Shown here: positions 22,177 through 33,825 of the stretch, one piece after another
Numbering within the stretch: position 1 is the first letter of the stretch
Layout of the letters: each line of letters begins with the position of its first letter
Assembly (NCBI GenBank): GCA_011033025.1
Contig: WFMF01000067.1
Location: forward strand, 124,001-188,000
DNA from: Beroe forskalii
Lineage: Eukaryota > Ctenophora > Nuda > Beroida > Beroidae
DNA: 64,000 nt
Reading direction: 5' to 3'
The notes under the pieces: generated by a model
What the model was told of the DNA's origin: nothing
Seen by the model: the letters and a program-made list of their open reading frames with translations, nothing else
The model's database searches: none
Made by a program: the position numbers and the translations under genes

Positions 22177-23900
22177 ATGGCACCACTCCTTCTCCTCTTC
22201 CTCCTCACTGTTCTCCCTCCGCAAGCAGCCGCCAGCAGAGAGCAAACCATCCACACGCCCACCATGGAGGAACTGTTCTACTTCACGGGGACGTGTGGAA
22301 CGCAACACAACCGGGAGCGAGAGGACCCCAACTATTACTCCTCCAACTCGGGAATGCCTCACGACCCCTCCTCTAGCGGGTTCATGGCCACCCACGGCAC
22401 TTACCGCTTCCTGTCTGTCCACGAGCAGACTGCCTTGTTGGTGGGAGAGGGCAAACACGGGGTGTGGCGGGTTCATGAGAACGGCTTCGTGAGGGTGTAC
22501 CGAGATGTCAGGAAGGAGGGAATCCCGGAAGTGAAGAAAGAAGCGGTCATGGATATCCAGCGAGTGGAGAACGCCACGACTGTCAATGAGATAGAACAGA
22601 ACAGGCTGCTGGACCTTTTGGTGCATCACTACCAGAGCATTGACCCCAACTACCACAACGACTTCAGGTACGCTTTCTCCCAGGACGAAGTGTCCGAGGA
22701 GAGGTGGCTGAACTGGATCGATCTGCCCATCTACCACGCCAAGTTCAACGAAACTTACGAGGACCATGTGCCCATAGACCTGCCCTACTACTACTGCCAG
22801 ATGTCATCTCCAGACTTTCCTCACATGGGCTCTGCTTGGCACCTTCTCAAGGCTCAACCAAACGGAAACAAGGTGGGACCTCTCGGTAAAAGGGCTGGAC
22901 TTGACATCCGGGAAAACGTGAATGACATTGTACGTTTCGAGCTCTTTGACGATGCTGGCGTTTGGGCAAATATTGGACAAGGAAACCGAAATACGGACTT
23001 CATGCCAAAAACTCTTGAGGAGCTGAAGACCCGGGCGCAGACTACTCACTGGAAACGCGTGGATTTAGCCCAGGTTGATATAGAGGTCTACGTGATGGAA
23101 CGGTCGTATCACAACAGCACCGCGACATACCTGTCCATGGTGCTCGTTATGGACGAGTTCCCGTACATCCGGCCTGACGGATACTACTACGACGGACTGA
23201 CGGCTCGAGGACACACCGTAACCACGACCACGCCCCATAACAACCCGACCATCTCGATAGAGAATGAGACCGGCAAGAAAGAGGTGTTTGGTCTGGCGAC
23301 ATACGGACACCACCACATGGCGAGAATAGCCCACGGGTTGACTGGGGGAGGCTGCCCGAACAAGGGCGGGGATGTGTCCACCTACCCCTGGGGAGATGCT
23401 GGCTCAGGGTGGCCCACCAACTACGAGGAGGTTAACGCCCATCTGCGACGGCTTCCTCATAGACATCAAGGCCTGGGCTAACCTGGACAGGAACTGGGAC
23501 GACGAGGACGTGTTCCTCGGGAACGCTGGAGATATCTACGCTGGACAGGAGGAGGTCATGTACCAAGCTCACGCCAACCACTACGGACAGTTCACGGATC
23601 CCTGGAACGTCAATCGAAACGCTGAGAACCCCTACGAGCTAGACTTCACTGAAGACGGTGAAATCCAGCCAATTCCTGCCAACGAGTCAGAAGCAGCCTG
23701 CTGTCCCGGTTGTCAACTTCACCATTGACTTCGGGATGGCGGGAGTAGTCAACAAGTTCATTCCGCTGGACCTGGACCTGTCTCCGAGGGCGTGTTTAGC
23801 GGATGAGGCTGCAGCCGAAGCTGCTAGGAGTGGGGTAAGAGGTCGGGCTGCTTCCTGGGTGTGTAGTGGACTGATCCTCATCTTCCTTCTCATGGTGTGA
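22177..23900 (+). pseudogene. secreted membrane-anchored protein, frame broken twice
   Basis: This is a close paralogue of the intact gene at 46066. It has the same signal peptide (MAPLLLLFLLTVLPPQAAA), the same central motifs (HHHMARIAHG, GSGWPTNYEE) and the same hydrophobic tail. The frame runs intact for about 419 codons, then changes at an extra T at 23432-23433 (GGTTAACG against GGTAACG). It changes again at an extra C near 23697 (GCAGCCTGC against GTAGCTGC). The downstream segments remain conserved and end in the homologous stop at 23898. Two clean 1-bp insertions with otherwise good conservation suggest either very recent inactivation or sequencing error. N-glycosylation sequons (NAT, NET, NST, NES) are retained. 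Confidence 0.85.
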
Positions 23901-24840
23901 TGGAGAGAGGGATATTATCTCACGAGTGTGGGCATGAACGTTTAAAAACATTGTAAAAGGTAGTATAGGATTCTTATTTAGAACTTGGCTAAAATATGGG
24001 GCATTATTACTTGAAGTTAATTAAACTCTGTTTTAAAGGACTATAGAAAAGATATAATTATCAGTTTCGCATCAAACTTCAAGTTCAAGGCAGTTATTAC
24101 TTTGTTAGTAGAGAATGTCAATATTTCGGAGTTACTTGTGCTTCTATAATGATTTGTTTTAAGATTAACTTATTTTTCGGTCATATTTGAAATTTATAAT
24201 TTTGAATTATAATCTGTCAGTATCCCGCAATGGCAATTTTAACAAATTATTAATTTTTTGGTCGTGTATGAAATTTAAATCTGAAAATTGAAATGAATTA
24301 TCTTCCTTTTTTATAATTATTGTGCATTCCTCTAACCAGAGATTTGAAAAAAGCCAATAAAAGAATAATCTTCTAGAATCATCTATTGTCTTATCATTTT
24401 TGGCTGGCAATTGGCATACTCAAATTTTCCAACCAAATTTTTTCAGTCTTAAAGTTTAATGAGGTCCTGAGTTGAACGGACAGATAATTAGATTTGAAAT
24501 GAATCATTTCACATTTAATGAGATCCTGAACACAGATGATTAATTTGAAATGAAACGGAGTGTAATGCGCGGTGTGCAGATGGTGAGATAACTTATCAGG
24601 GATGGGTGACAAACGCTTGCTCAAACTCAGAGTGACGCAGGCAACAAGTTACATTATCAGATATTCTATCAAACTCTCACGTCCAGCTAAATCATCTGAG
24701 TGAAGGTGTACCGTATTTAAAGAAGCAATTAAACTCTAGGATTCTTCATCTTGGAAAACATCCCAGGATAAACTGACGAGGCAAATTATCTTCAAGAGAA
24801 TTTGAACTTGAATTATAGGCTGCGTTCATCAGTAATTTTT
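23901..24840. other. 3' flank of the gene and empty insertion sites
   Basis: AT-rich flank with no gene. The uninterrupted GAAATTTA at 24270-24277 and ATTATCTT at 24785-24792 correspond to the occupied target sites at 48166/49629 and 51402/53423 in the other copy. Confidence 0.8.
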
Positions 24841-25589
24841 GTTCCTACCAGTCATTGAGATTTAAATTTTGAACTTTGAGCCAGTTCCAACTCCAAGAGG
24901 AATGAATGAGCAAGGGCGCTTTGCTCTGCCTCTAGCCTAGTGAAATTGGACCTAACGAGAATTGTGAATGAACTTAACTGCACCGAAAATGAACGGAATG
25001 GTGAAATGGTTTTATACACATTATTATTAATCACTGCCACGCTTTGATGAGCTCTTTCTATAAAATTAAATGAGACACGCATCGCGCGCGTTATTTTCAA
25101 ATAATTCCCCCGAAGTATTATTTGAATAGTATTAATATTGTTTGACTTCAACGCCGTACGAGCGTAGCGAGTGTGTTATTAATTAAGGTTAAAGATTTAA
25201 ATGAAGAAGAGCCTAAGTGGTCGTGATTAATGTGTATAACCAGTTGAAAATTCATTTTGAAGCGTGAAAACAGGAGTGCCGTGTTTATATACTTTACATT
25301 TACGCTGATTCTTGATGCTGCACATATCTGTTGACTTTTCACTTAATACCCATTCAACTTCAAGAGGAAAATGTGACTTGTAAATGGGATTCACAGTGAG
25401 AAAGTCCTGAACCTAAAGTGATATGCAGTGCCAAGTTGAAGTATTTTTACTGCTAAAATATTAATGCGTTAAAGAGTGTTCAGTGTAAGAGTTACTTTAT
25501 GATTATTAAGAAATAAAATATTCGACTTTGAATGTGAAACAGTGATTTACGCATTTGTGTAGAGCTCGATAAAGACGCCCAATTTTTTC
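24841..25589. other. gene-free stretch
   Basis: AT-rich, with no supported gene or clear repeat. Confidence 0.4.
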
Positions 25590-26580
25590 CCTCGCCATTG
25601 GCCTTTTTGAAAAACAAAAAGGCAAATGAGAGGGTTGGCAGAGATCGTGGTTTTGGAAAGGTGGGAAAGAGGATATGTGTATAGCAGGTCCCGATTTGCA
25701 ATACAACTACTGTAATTTCTGGAAAGTGCCCGGATTGCTCCTTTATAATATTTGTGGCGTCCGTCCGTCCGTGCCTTTTTACCGAAATTCATTGAAATAA
25801 TGACCAGGCTCTCAGAATGGCAGTTATTCGAGCATGGTTCACTGATTTAGGCAAGTGCCATCGGCCGCATGAATTTGAGCGATTATCAAAACATCAGTAA
25901 TTCACTCCTGCGCCTATCAGAACATAAGGCCGAGGAGTGATTTACTTACAAACTCATTTCTAATTCAATTACTGGCATTTTAAACAACAAAAGTAAGCAA
26001 CAACTATTTCAAGAATTGTTGCAACATGAAAGCAATCGAGGCAATTTGACAGAGTGATGGGACTGAATCGTCAAAGTTGTGTGAATCGAAGAAATATGTT
26101 GAACCAATAACAAAATTAAGTATAAATCATTGAATCATGTGGACTTATCAATGATCATCTCGGAGAAAAAACATGTTTATTTACTAATAATCAGTTTAGC
26201 AAACAAGCAGCGTAATCGTAAGTTGGCAAAAGCAAAATTTCGGCCATTTCAGACCCCTCCCTCCCCCCTTGGGAGTCGCCAACTGCTAGCGTAACAAAAC
26301 TTACATAAAATGAAATAAAAGTTATGCGCGAAATCTCAAATTACAACGCACCTACGACTCGTGCGCGGCGCGGTTCGTGAACTGATGATCACACGTGAAA
26401 CCTATGCGCCACCACAAAGTTATGCGCGTACGGTGCAAGGATCTTTGATTAGCTGACAGTTGTTATTCATCTTCCTGATTTCTGATTTTATGACGGGGAG
26501 GGAAATTAAGCGCCTGCATACGGGAACAGTGGACAAGAAGAATTATGCCCGCAGGCGCAATTCTTGTTTGTTTGTGCGCC
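25590..26580. mobile_element. dispersed repeat with hairpin end, copy 1
   Basis: It shares with 32473-33790 the left edge (AACAAAAAGGCA...GGCAGAGATCGTG), an internal CTCCTTTATAATAT, and the right edge. The right edge is GCGCCTGCATACGGGAACA, then an inverted GCAGGCGC, ending AATTCTTGTT. The terminal stem recalls hairpin-ended rolling-circle elements, but a proper terminus was not identified, so the class is open. Confidence 0.6.
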
Positions 26581-27759
26581 ACGGTCAAGTTCAACGTTCT
26601 AATTCTATATGAATGATTTAATAAATTCTATCGAATGAAAATGGCGTGCTTTCGATTCGAAAGCACACCATTTTGCGCGTCTTTATCGAGCCGTCCGTTT
26701 CCAATTCCAGGCGTTGCAAGATCCGGCCCCCTCCGTAAAACTTAATTGACCGATGCTACGACTACGAGTACGAGTTAATTAAACCAGCACTCAACGAGGA
26801 TGGTATCGATCCTCTTCCGAGCCAGACTGCTCACTGCTGCCTTGCTTTCGGTTGACCACGATTTCATCCCACTCACCAAATCAATATCATCCATCAAAAC
26901 TCATAAAACCACACTTCTCATACTACAGTAGCTGAGGGCAAGTCCGTGGGCACTTCATTGCCCACGGCATTTCTCAACGGTTTTCGATACTTTGAAGTAT
27001 AACAAACAAATCCTACTTGCTGACATTTCCTGTATCGACGCCATTTGGGCTCCAGGGCCACGCCCATTTTTGACCGTGGGAAAATTTCTAAAAATATTTT
27101 TATTGCTATTATGGCAAGATGGGTATCAAAAGTTATGTTTTCAGACCCGCTGAATCGATTGCAGGGGTTTATTTTGAGCTGGGAGGCTTCCTAGAGCCTT
27201 TAGGCCACGCTCACTTCCGACCGTGGGAAAATTTCAAAAATATTTTTATCTGAACTAAGGGTATAAATCACTATGAGGCGACAATTTTATCTACGCAGAA
27301 CGTCTGGCTTCTGGTAACTGCCGCCCCAAACCCCTGCTTATGTCATTCACCTCGAAATTTCGGCCAGAGTAAGGGTAAAAGAAACAGTTTATAAGCACCT
27401 TGGCAAAAACGGTGGTAAACACTACTACACTAAAACAAACCGGACAGTGGGCCGCAGAAAGTGTCAAAAATGGTCTGTGTGGATAGCTGATAACTAATAA
27501 AAATTTTAGATATGGTGTGCTAGTGGATTGAAATATTCTCCTGAAATCCATTGTATATTGTAAGTTATCTTTGGCCGTTGTCTGTACCTCTCGCCGTGCC
27601 CTAGGCTAGCTATAACAAAGGTTATTAAAGCAATATTGGCAAACGAAGTGCTGTGTAGCGGCGCCGAGTGAGCTGTAATATTAAATTTCCAACTGAAATT
27701 TTTGGGCAAACTGGGGAATTTTCAAAAGCTGGTGACGGGGGAATTTTCCTTTTTGGAAG
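26581..27759. other. gene-free stretch with a local direct repeat
   Basis: CCACGCCCATTTTTGACCGTGGGAAAATTTC (27059-27090 region) and CCACGCTCACTTCCGACCGTGGGAAAATTTC (27203-27233 region) are diverged direct copies. No gene is supported. Confidence 0.5.
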
Positions 27760-28075
27760 GTAAGGCCAGGTAGCGCAGTGGTTAAGGCGTCGTACTTGCA
27801 ATCGAGAGGTTGGTTGTTCGATTCCCGGCCATGCCTACCGTGCTAAGGGTGAGAACTCTCACCTAAGCAGCCACACGGTTCACTCAGCCGAGCGTACAGG
27901 AAACTGTGCGGGAGGGTTAAATGAGTAGCTGCCCATTGCAGCGAAGTCTCGGGCGAAGAAAGCATGGATTACACTTCCTTAACCGTCACTGGCTTGATTA
28001 CACTTGAATCCTTCGATTCCTGTCATTGGCTGTTACAGCTGTTGGAATAGAAGTAAAACCTTCAAAATAAAAAAA
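27760..28075 (+). mobile_element. tRNA-derived SINE
   Basis: The head reads like a tRNA gene, with an A box (TAGCGCAGTGGTTAAGGC at 27771) and a B box (GGTTGTTCGATTCCCGG at 27812). The A box and following ACTTGCAATCGAGAGG most resemble Ser/Leu-type tRNAs without a proper long arm. A tRNA-unrelated body follows, ending in AAAATAAAAAAAGG near 28075. The head would drive RNA polymerase III; mobilisation would need LINE proteins in trans. Confidence 0.75.
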
Positions 28076-28320
28076 GGCCCATGATATGTGGCCACTGGCC
28101 ACTTACCACAGGGAACAAGGTAGTCAATCTTCAGAGGGGCGCCCCCGACTCAATTGGCATCTGTAAAGATGCCATCATCTGGCATCCCAGGTAAGGGGTA
28201 CTAGTCTCTAGTAGTGCACGCCAGGTGGGTTCCAGCAGAGCTCTCTGCTATAATGGAGAGCTGCCACCTCTCCACACGTGGCGGGGGAGGTGGTCAGTGA
28301 ACATTGCACCAAAAAAAAGG
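28076..28320 (+). mobile_element. second short retroelement-like unit with A-rich tail
   Basis: This is a GC-richer block (GGCCACTGGCCACTTACC ... GTGGCGGGGGAGGTGG) ending CACCAAAAAAAAGG. The AAAAAAAGG at both its left junction (28069-28077) and right end could be a target duplication. No A/B boxes are evident. Confidence 0.4.
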
Positions 28321-29202
28321 TATAAACGGATTCATAATATTTTTTGCTGTTTACCGGTTTCACTACAAGTTATTTAAAGCTATAAAGCTATAAGAATTAA
28401 GAAAATCACGCCTGAAAATTAAACAAATAAAAATAGTTAGCTGAATATATTCAAATCAAATTATCAAAAGTGGCAGAAGAAATGGAAATATGTTAACAAG
28501 AATGAACTCTCCTTGAAATCATAGCTTCTAGAGCTTTTGTTTAACAAATTGGCAGCCCACTATTCATTCTTGAACGATTTGCAGCCCCAACATAAATACT
28601 TCATTTCCGCTTTGAAACGCATTTTTGTGAACTCCTTCTAGCAAATCCTTCTAGCAACCGGTTCATAACCACTGAACGGCGGCTTATAGTTAGAAAATTT
28701 AATTGCCGACAAGGAAATAAGTTATGAGAATTGTTATTAAAATCTAAGTTACCACAAATCTTTTATGCATCCTAGACAGTCATTAGCTTTTTTGAATATT
28801 TGTCTATTTACTAATTTACAAGCTATAGACTGTGCCAGTAAGTAAGTAGGAAATGACGAACAACACTATAATGTTATTAGAAGTTTTCGCCCTATAAATA
28901 CTCAAATTTCTAATTCTCAGGAAGTATTCACAGTTTAAGTAGTTGAAGGACCTTTGGTCCAACAAAATTGTCCAACACGTTTGAAACATGGTTTCTTTTA
29001 TGCTTAGTATCATTACTAGTTATATATAAGATTACCTACTGTAAGTATTTAGTATATTATTTCTTACTCTGAATTCTTCTTAAGTCCTAAGTGATCTCAT
29101 CTATTATAAATTTACAATTATGCTGTATCATGAACATCTTTGTTTTTAATAATTTTACGGTCTATTGCAATATATTAGCATATTAGCATATTATGCAATG
29201 AA
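28321..29202. other. gene-free stretch
   Basis: AT-rich, with no supported gene or repeat. Confidence 0.4.
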
Positions 29203-29590
29203 CTTTGACGGTTTTTGGACGGGTTTTGGATAAGTCTTGGACGGGTTTTGGACGGGTTTCGGACAAGTTTTGGACGGGTTTTGGACGGGTTTTGGGCGGG
29301 TTTTAACCAGGCTCATGACGGGTTTTTGACAAGTTCATAACAGGGTTAAAACAGGTTTTGACAAAGATTTCGACAGTTTGGGACAGGTTGTGAACGGGTT
29401 CTTGACAGATAAGGAACATTTTACGGACAGGTTTTCGACAGGCTTAGGTCAGGTTATTGACAGGTCTTGAACGGGTTTTCGATTTAATTTTTAGAAGGGT
29501 TCTCAATAGGTTTTGGACAGGTTTGTGACGGTTTTAGACGGGCTTAGGGCTGTTTTTAACTCAATTGAGACAGGTTTTGACGGGGTACCG
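29203..29590. repeat. GGACGGGTTTT minisatellite
   Basis: Degenerate tandem copies of GGACGGGTTTT and GACAGGTTTT run for almost 400 bp on the plus strand, all G-rich on the same strand. Unit length drifts between 10 and 14 bp. Confidence 0.75.
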
Positions 29591-30060
29591 TGTGTCAGGA
29601 GGCTTCAGATGCAAATGCTGTTACCCAAAAATACCGCGTTTTTAGTGATTGTCTTTAAAGGGGTTGGCAACTATAGAATTGACTAGTAGGAACGTGAAAA
29701 TAATTATGTTTTTATCAATTCTCACCTAGCATGTTACACAATGGAGAAAATCTCACCTCTCTATCTTAATTATTTCGCGAGTTATTGCAGTTTAAAGATT
29801 TTAGCGCGATGACGTCACTGTGGCAGTAACATGTTATTGCGCTGCGTTACATTACTGGTAAAACGGCTGTATCGTGTTTTAGGTGCTAATTCCTTTACGA
29901 TTTAACCAGATTTTTTATTTATTTATTTGATTCCTTGAAGTTTGGATCATCTCCGTTTGTCGTAGTTTTCTCAGTCTTCAGTCATAACACATACATTATC
30001 TATACTAGTGGGTTCCCGTCTTACGGAGGGCGAATGATGGCAGCCGCATGAGCTAACAGC
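29591..30060. other. gene-free stretch
   Basis: It includes the 55-bp match to 21107-21165 and a TGACGTCA at 29810. No gene is supported. Confidence 0.4.
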
Positions 30061-30320
30061 CACATGTCCCTTTGACAGTGATTTGACCGTGCGAGTTTGG
30101 AGGGATAATTCGAAACTTTAATTTCTGCGAAAAAAAGCTTCCCACGCTCCCAACGGTAACCCAATATTGCCGACAATATTCTCAAAACCTTTACTCATCA
30201 TAAGCAACTCCATAGCGAAGGAATTTTGAAAAAATTCGAAAATCTATTTTTTGTGAAAAAAGGGCGTGGCCTCCCACACCCCTTAGGGTGACCCAATAAT
30301 TCGGACAAAATTCTCGTGGC
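30060..30320 (-). repeat. dispersed repeat, copy B
   Basis: Reverse-complement match to about 9400-9760, including TTTTGTCCGAATTATTGGGT, GTGGGAGGCCACGCC and TTCGCTATGGAGTTGC. Confidence 0.7.
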
Positions 30321-30680
30321 ACTCCCATGGTACTCCCGTAGGACTCCCGGGGTACTCCCGTAGGACTCCCGGGGGACTCCTGGGGTACTCCCGGGGGACT
30401 CCCGGGGGACTCCCGGGGGACTCTCGGAGGACTCTCGGGGGACTCCCGGGGGACTCTCGGAGGACTCTCGGAGGACTCCCGGAGGGCTCCCGCAGTAACT
30501 CCCGTAGGACTCCCGGGGGACTCCCGGGGTACTCCCGTGGCACTCCCGTGGTACTCCCGTAGGACTCCCGTAGGACTCCCGGGGGACTCCCGGGGGACTC
30601 TCGGAGGACTCTCGGAGGACTCCCGGAGGGCTCCCGGAGGGCTCCCGGAGGACTCCCGGGAGTCTCCCGCAGTAATTCGC
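30316..30680. repeat. GGACTCCCGGG minisatellite
   Basis: Tandem variants of GGACTCCCGGGG, GGACTCTCGGA and GTACTCCCGTA, about 30 units of 10-12 bp. It sits exactly between the truncated 3' end of the LINE and the dispersed repeat. Translation gives a Ser/Gly/Pro repeat, which is not a gene. Confidence 0.85.
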
Positions 30681-30699
30681 TCGTATGACCCATTTTTCA

Positions 30700-31264
30700 A
30701 ATGGTCATGCTTGTATTTGCCTGTCACAGTCTTAGCACATGCATTCTGAATGAGTTGAAGCTGTGACAATAACTTCTCTGAGATCCCAAAATACAAACCA
30801 TTACAATAGTCCAGGCATGACACAACCAGAGAGTTCACAATAATCTTTAACTGGTCTTTATTTAAAAGGAAACGAATTTTGTTGATGTTCCGTATTGTTC
30901 TGAAGCATTTCTTCTTGAGTTCTGTTACTTGTTTATTGAGAGTCAATCTAGAGTCAAAGAATACACCAAGGTTTCTAAAGTTGGATACAAACCTTATGGT
31001 CATACCTGACGGAAGATTGAGACCACCAATACTGATTTGGCTCAAAGCCCTTTTGTTGCCCAGAATTGATATTTGTGTCTTAGAACCATTCAGCTGTAAA
31101 TAATAGTGATCCATCCAACTTTTTACTTTTTGGAAGCATCGCTGAAGTTCATGAACAAGTACAATGCTCTGTGAAGAGGATTTTAAAGATAACATGATTG
31201 ATGATCTGATGGTAATCAGCATACCCTTCAATGGAGAAACCTAATTTCTTAACAAACCTGTATA
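30700..31264 (-). pseudogene. LINE reverse transcriptase, C-terminal part
   Basis: It starts right after the TATA target at 31261 with YRFVKKLGFSIEGYADYHQI. The catalytic box that is normally YADD reads YADY, so the second aspartate is lost. A frameshift follows before LKSSSQSIVLVHELQRCF. The conserved thumb (LGVFFDSRLTLNKQV, YCNGLYFGI, LQLIQNACAKTVTG) is then readable until the minisatellite cuts it off. Confidence 0.75.
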
Positions 31265-32130
31265 TGAAGATTATTGACGAAATATTCCCAAAGACCTATT
31301 TTTAAAATCGTTTCAATTCCATTTTTCTCGGCGACAACCATTTCTTAGATGGTTGGGGCATACTGAGAACACATTTTTCAAAACAGTGGTGCCTCAATCT
31401 CCGAGATATGCCACCTCAAACATGGGACTTTGAAATTTCCGTAACGTTACAGAAGGATTCCACTCTTTTCAAAATGTGATTTTCTTGAAAAGCAAAGGTG
31501 GGATATCGAAAATTCTTGTTGGATTCACTATTAAATGAGTTGAATTCCTAAGATAGGTGTTCAAAACAATAAAAATATTGTAGCAGGTTGAAAGATGAAC
31601 ATTTTATAATTTTCCTTCTGTAACATTCCTTCCGTAACGGAAAATAGGTGGAAAAGTTGAAAAACAAGAAAGGCTTTGAATTTTCTAAAATTTGGATTCC
31701 AAAACCTCCCCAAGGATGAAATGACGATGTTCTTTTCAGATAACTGGAGTCCCACCAACACAAATCATGAAGTTATGCTCGATTGAAAATTTCCCTCCGT
31801 AACATTTTGGTTGGTTTTGGGCGGATTTCCTTCCGTAACGCATGTTACGGAAGGATTTTCCTTCCGTAAAAATTTTTTTGGTTTGCCATATCTCAGTCAT
31901 CTCATGACTACTCTTTAAGACAATTTTCTGAGAGCTTTAAAGCTATCATATTTCACTAAAGCACCGTTTTTGATGATGATAAGAAAAAAATGAGTTAGGG
32001 ATATAGGAAATCATCTTAAGTAACTAGGCTACATGACATATTCACCCTATCAGTCAAAAATTTCTCACAAAATCAAAATTTCCCAGCAAATTCCTTCCGT
32101 AACGAAAAATCAATTCATCAATAATCTTCA
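31265..32130. mobile_element. 866-bp inverted-repeat element inserted at TATA in the LINE
   Basis: The terminal inverted repeats are TGAAGATTATTGACGAA and TTCATCAATAATCTTCA, flanked on both sides by TATA (31261-31264 and 32131-32134). Removing it rejoins the LINE reverse-transcriptase frame at HKI/YRF. The interior is AT-rich and repeats CCTTCCGTAAC about seven times, partly in a palindrome (CCGTAACGCATGTTACGG at 31833). There is no transposase frame. A TA or TATA target suggests a Tc1/mariner-like or related element. Confidence 0.8.
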
Positions 32131-32470
32131 TATAGATCTTATGTAGGTATATATTGAAGAGTACAGGTCCAAGCACAGATCCCTGGGGTACACCAAATTT
32201 TATTAAAATCTCCTCTGAAACTGTGTCACCAATTCTTACTCTTTGAGTTCTCCCTGTAAGAAAACTTTTGAACCATGTCAGCACTGTTCCTCTTAAACCA
32301 ATCTCATGTTTCAATATATCTAATAACAGTCCATGATCCACTGTATCAAAAGCTGCTGATAAATCGAGCATCATCATCACAGTACAACTCTTTATATCAC
32401 TTGCAACTGACAAATCATTCCAAACTCTAATGAGCAAAGTTTCAGTGCTGTGATTTTTTCCTGTTCCCAA
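32131..32470 (-). pseudogene. LINE reverse transcriptase, central part
   Basis: Frame on the minus strand with KNHSTETLLIRVWNDL, the catalytic MMLDLSAAFDTVDH, WFKSFLTGRTQRV and GVPQGSVLGPVLFNIYLHKI. These are the palm motifs of LINE reverse transcriptase. It is cut at 32130 by the 866-bp element and near 32470 by the upstream insertion. Confidence 0.85.
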
Positions 32471-32472
32471 TC

Positions 32473-33790
32473 GCGTTTTTGTTTTACAAAAAGGCATTGA
32501 GAAAAGGTTAGCAGAGATCGTGTTTTGTGGGGGTTGTGTGTATACTACCTTTATGCGTACTGTTAATTCTGAAATAGGTGGTGTGCTGCGCGCGACCGAA
32601 TTTGGTCGTTGGTCGTATGTCACTTTTTTGATCAACTGCTCCTTTATAATATCACTCGCGCCAATATAGCTTGGTGTAGTGGCATACTGTTCAGTGTGCA
32701 CTGCAGCCGCTAGCTTACAGGTATTCCGGTTCAATGCTCTGTCCTTCCTAATGTTGAAACTTGGAAATTGATTCTTTCTCGAAAACTTCATCATTCTTTA
32801 ATTTCACCAAACTTGTCAATGACAAGAGGTGCTTGAATGTTTATCGATTTTCTTGGGAATCTCCATCAAATTTTGATTGGGTTTCAATCAAATTAACATT
32901 TTTCTTTGAGCAGTTGACAATATTGGCAATGAGCAATTTGAGTTCGATCAATGATGATTGACCTTACCAATTGTGCTGAGGAAAGTAAGAGATTTTTTCC
33001 CGGTACCTGATGAATTGACGATACCTGAATCTTCAATCTTGGTTAGTAATCCTTCACTTTATCTGCAAGTTGGCACAGTTGATCTCAATAACATCACAAA
33101 TTTCAACGCCCAGGAATTACATTGCATTTGGTTGAATATCCATTATCCATAGTCACCAAGAGAAATCCTCGATAAAGCTTTTACTTTGAAGTGAGCTCTG
33201 ACTGTGATAGCTGAGCAACACAGACTCAAACTGCAGAAACTTGCAAGGACAGAAAATAATGCGTTTTCGAATGATATGAAACACTTGATAATGTGCAACC
33301 CTTGATGTGAGCACGAGATGTCGCACAAAACTCAAAAGGAAACAACCAAGAATGAATGGGTACGCGCGTAAACAGAACATGGCAGGTGTTGCGCGCAAAC
33401 AGAACATGACAGCTGGTGTTGCGCGCGCAATAAAATGCACGTGCGATTTGTGATCACGTACGAACTTAATTGTTTCATGAAATTTAAGCGCTCGCCGATG
33501 TTAGAGAAAACAAGCACAATTATTGTTTTCAGTCTATACTTATGAATGAAATATTTATAAAATTGATTCAATGATGTTGGTACTTTGCCCTTTGGTATTG
33601 CGATGTGACACTTGATACTTTGATAGTAGTGTTTTATCGTCAACTCATCATGTCAGTAAATGAGACGGACAATGGTCGACCATCAAATGACGGCGTGTTT
33701 TTATACCAGCCCCGGGGAACAGGAAATTAAGCGCCTGCATACGGGAACAAAGGGCACAAGAAATGCGCCGGCAGGCGCAATTCTTGTTCT
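32473..33790. mobile_element. dispersed repeat with hairpin end, copy 2
   Basis: It shares both edges with the copy at 25590. Its right end has GCGCCTGCATACGGGAACA, then GGCAGGCGCAATTCTTG (33736-33786). It interrupts the LINE reverse transcriptase. There is no open frame of note. Confidence 0.6.
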
Positions 33791-33825
33791 TATATGCAGA
33801 CTGTTCATGACAGTTTAAACCATTA

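Larger units (their letters stand above)
21713..24840 (+). repeat. duplicated block, compact copy
   Basis: Collinear matches to the expanded copy are: 21713-21815 with 40455-40556, 21823-22176 with about 45763-46065, the secreted-protein gene with 46066-47787, and 23900-24830 with pieces between 47790 and 53460. This copy lacks the insertions found in the other and so serves as the empty-site reference. Confidence 0.85.

Noticed and set aside
22138-22767. 209-codon minus-strand frame
   Set aside because: Antisense shadow of the secreted-protein gene; the equivalent shadow is shorter in the paralogue.
27760-27845. Functional tRNA gene
   Set aside because: A and B boxes are present, but the acceptor and anticodon stems do not pair properly and a SINE body follows.
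29203-29590. Telomere-like repeat
   Set aside because: The word GGACGGGTTTT is irregular in length and does not match a known telomere repeat; it is internal in the window.
30191-31231. 346-codon minus-strand frame with a Ser/Gly/Pro-rich half
   Set aside because: It is a fusion by chance of a LINE reverse-transcriptase fragment with a translated GGACTCCCGGG minisatellite and part of a dispersed repeat.
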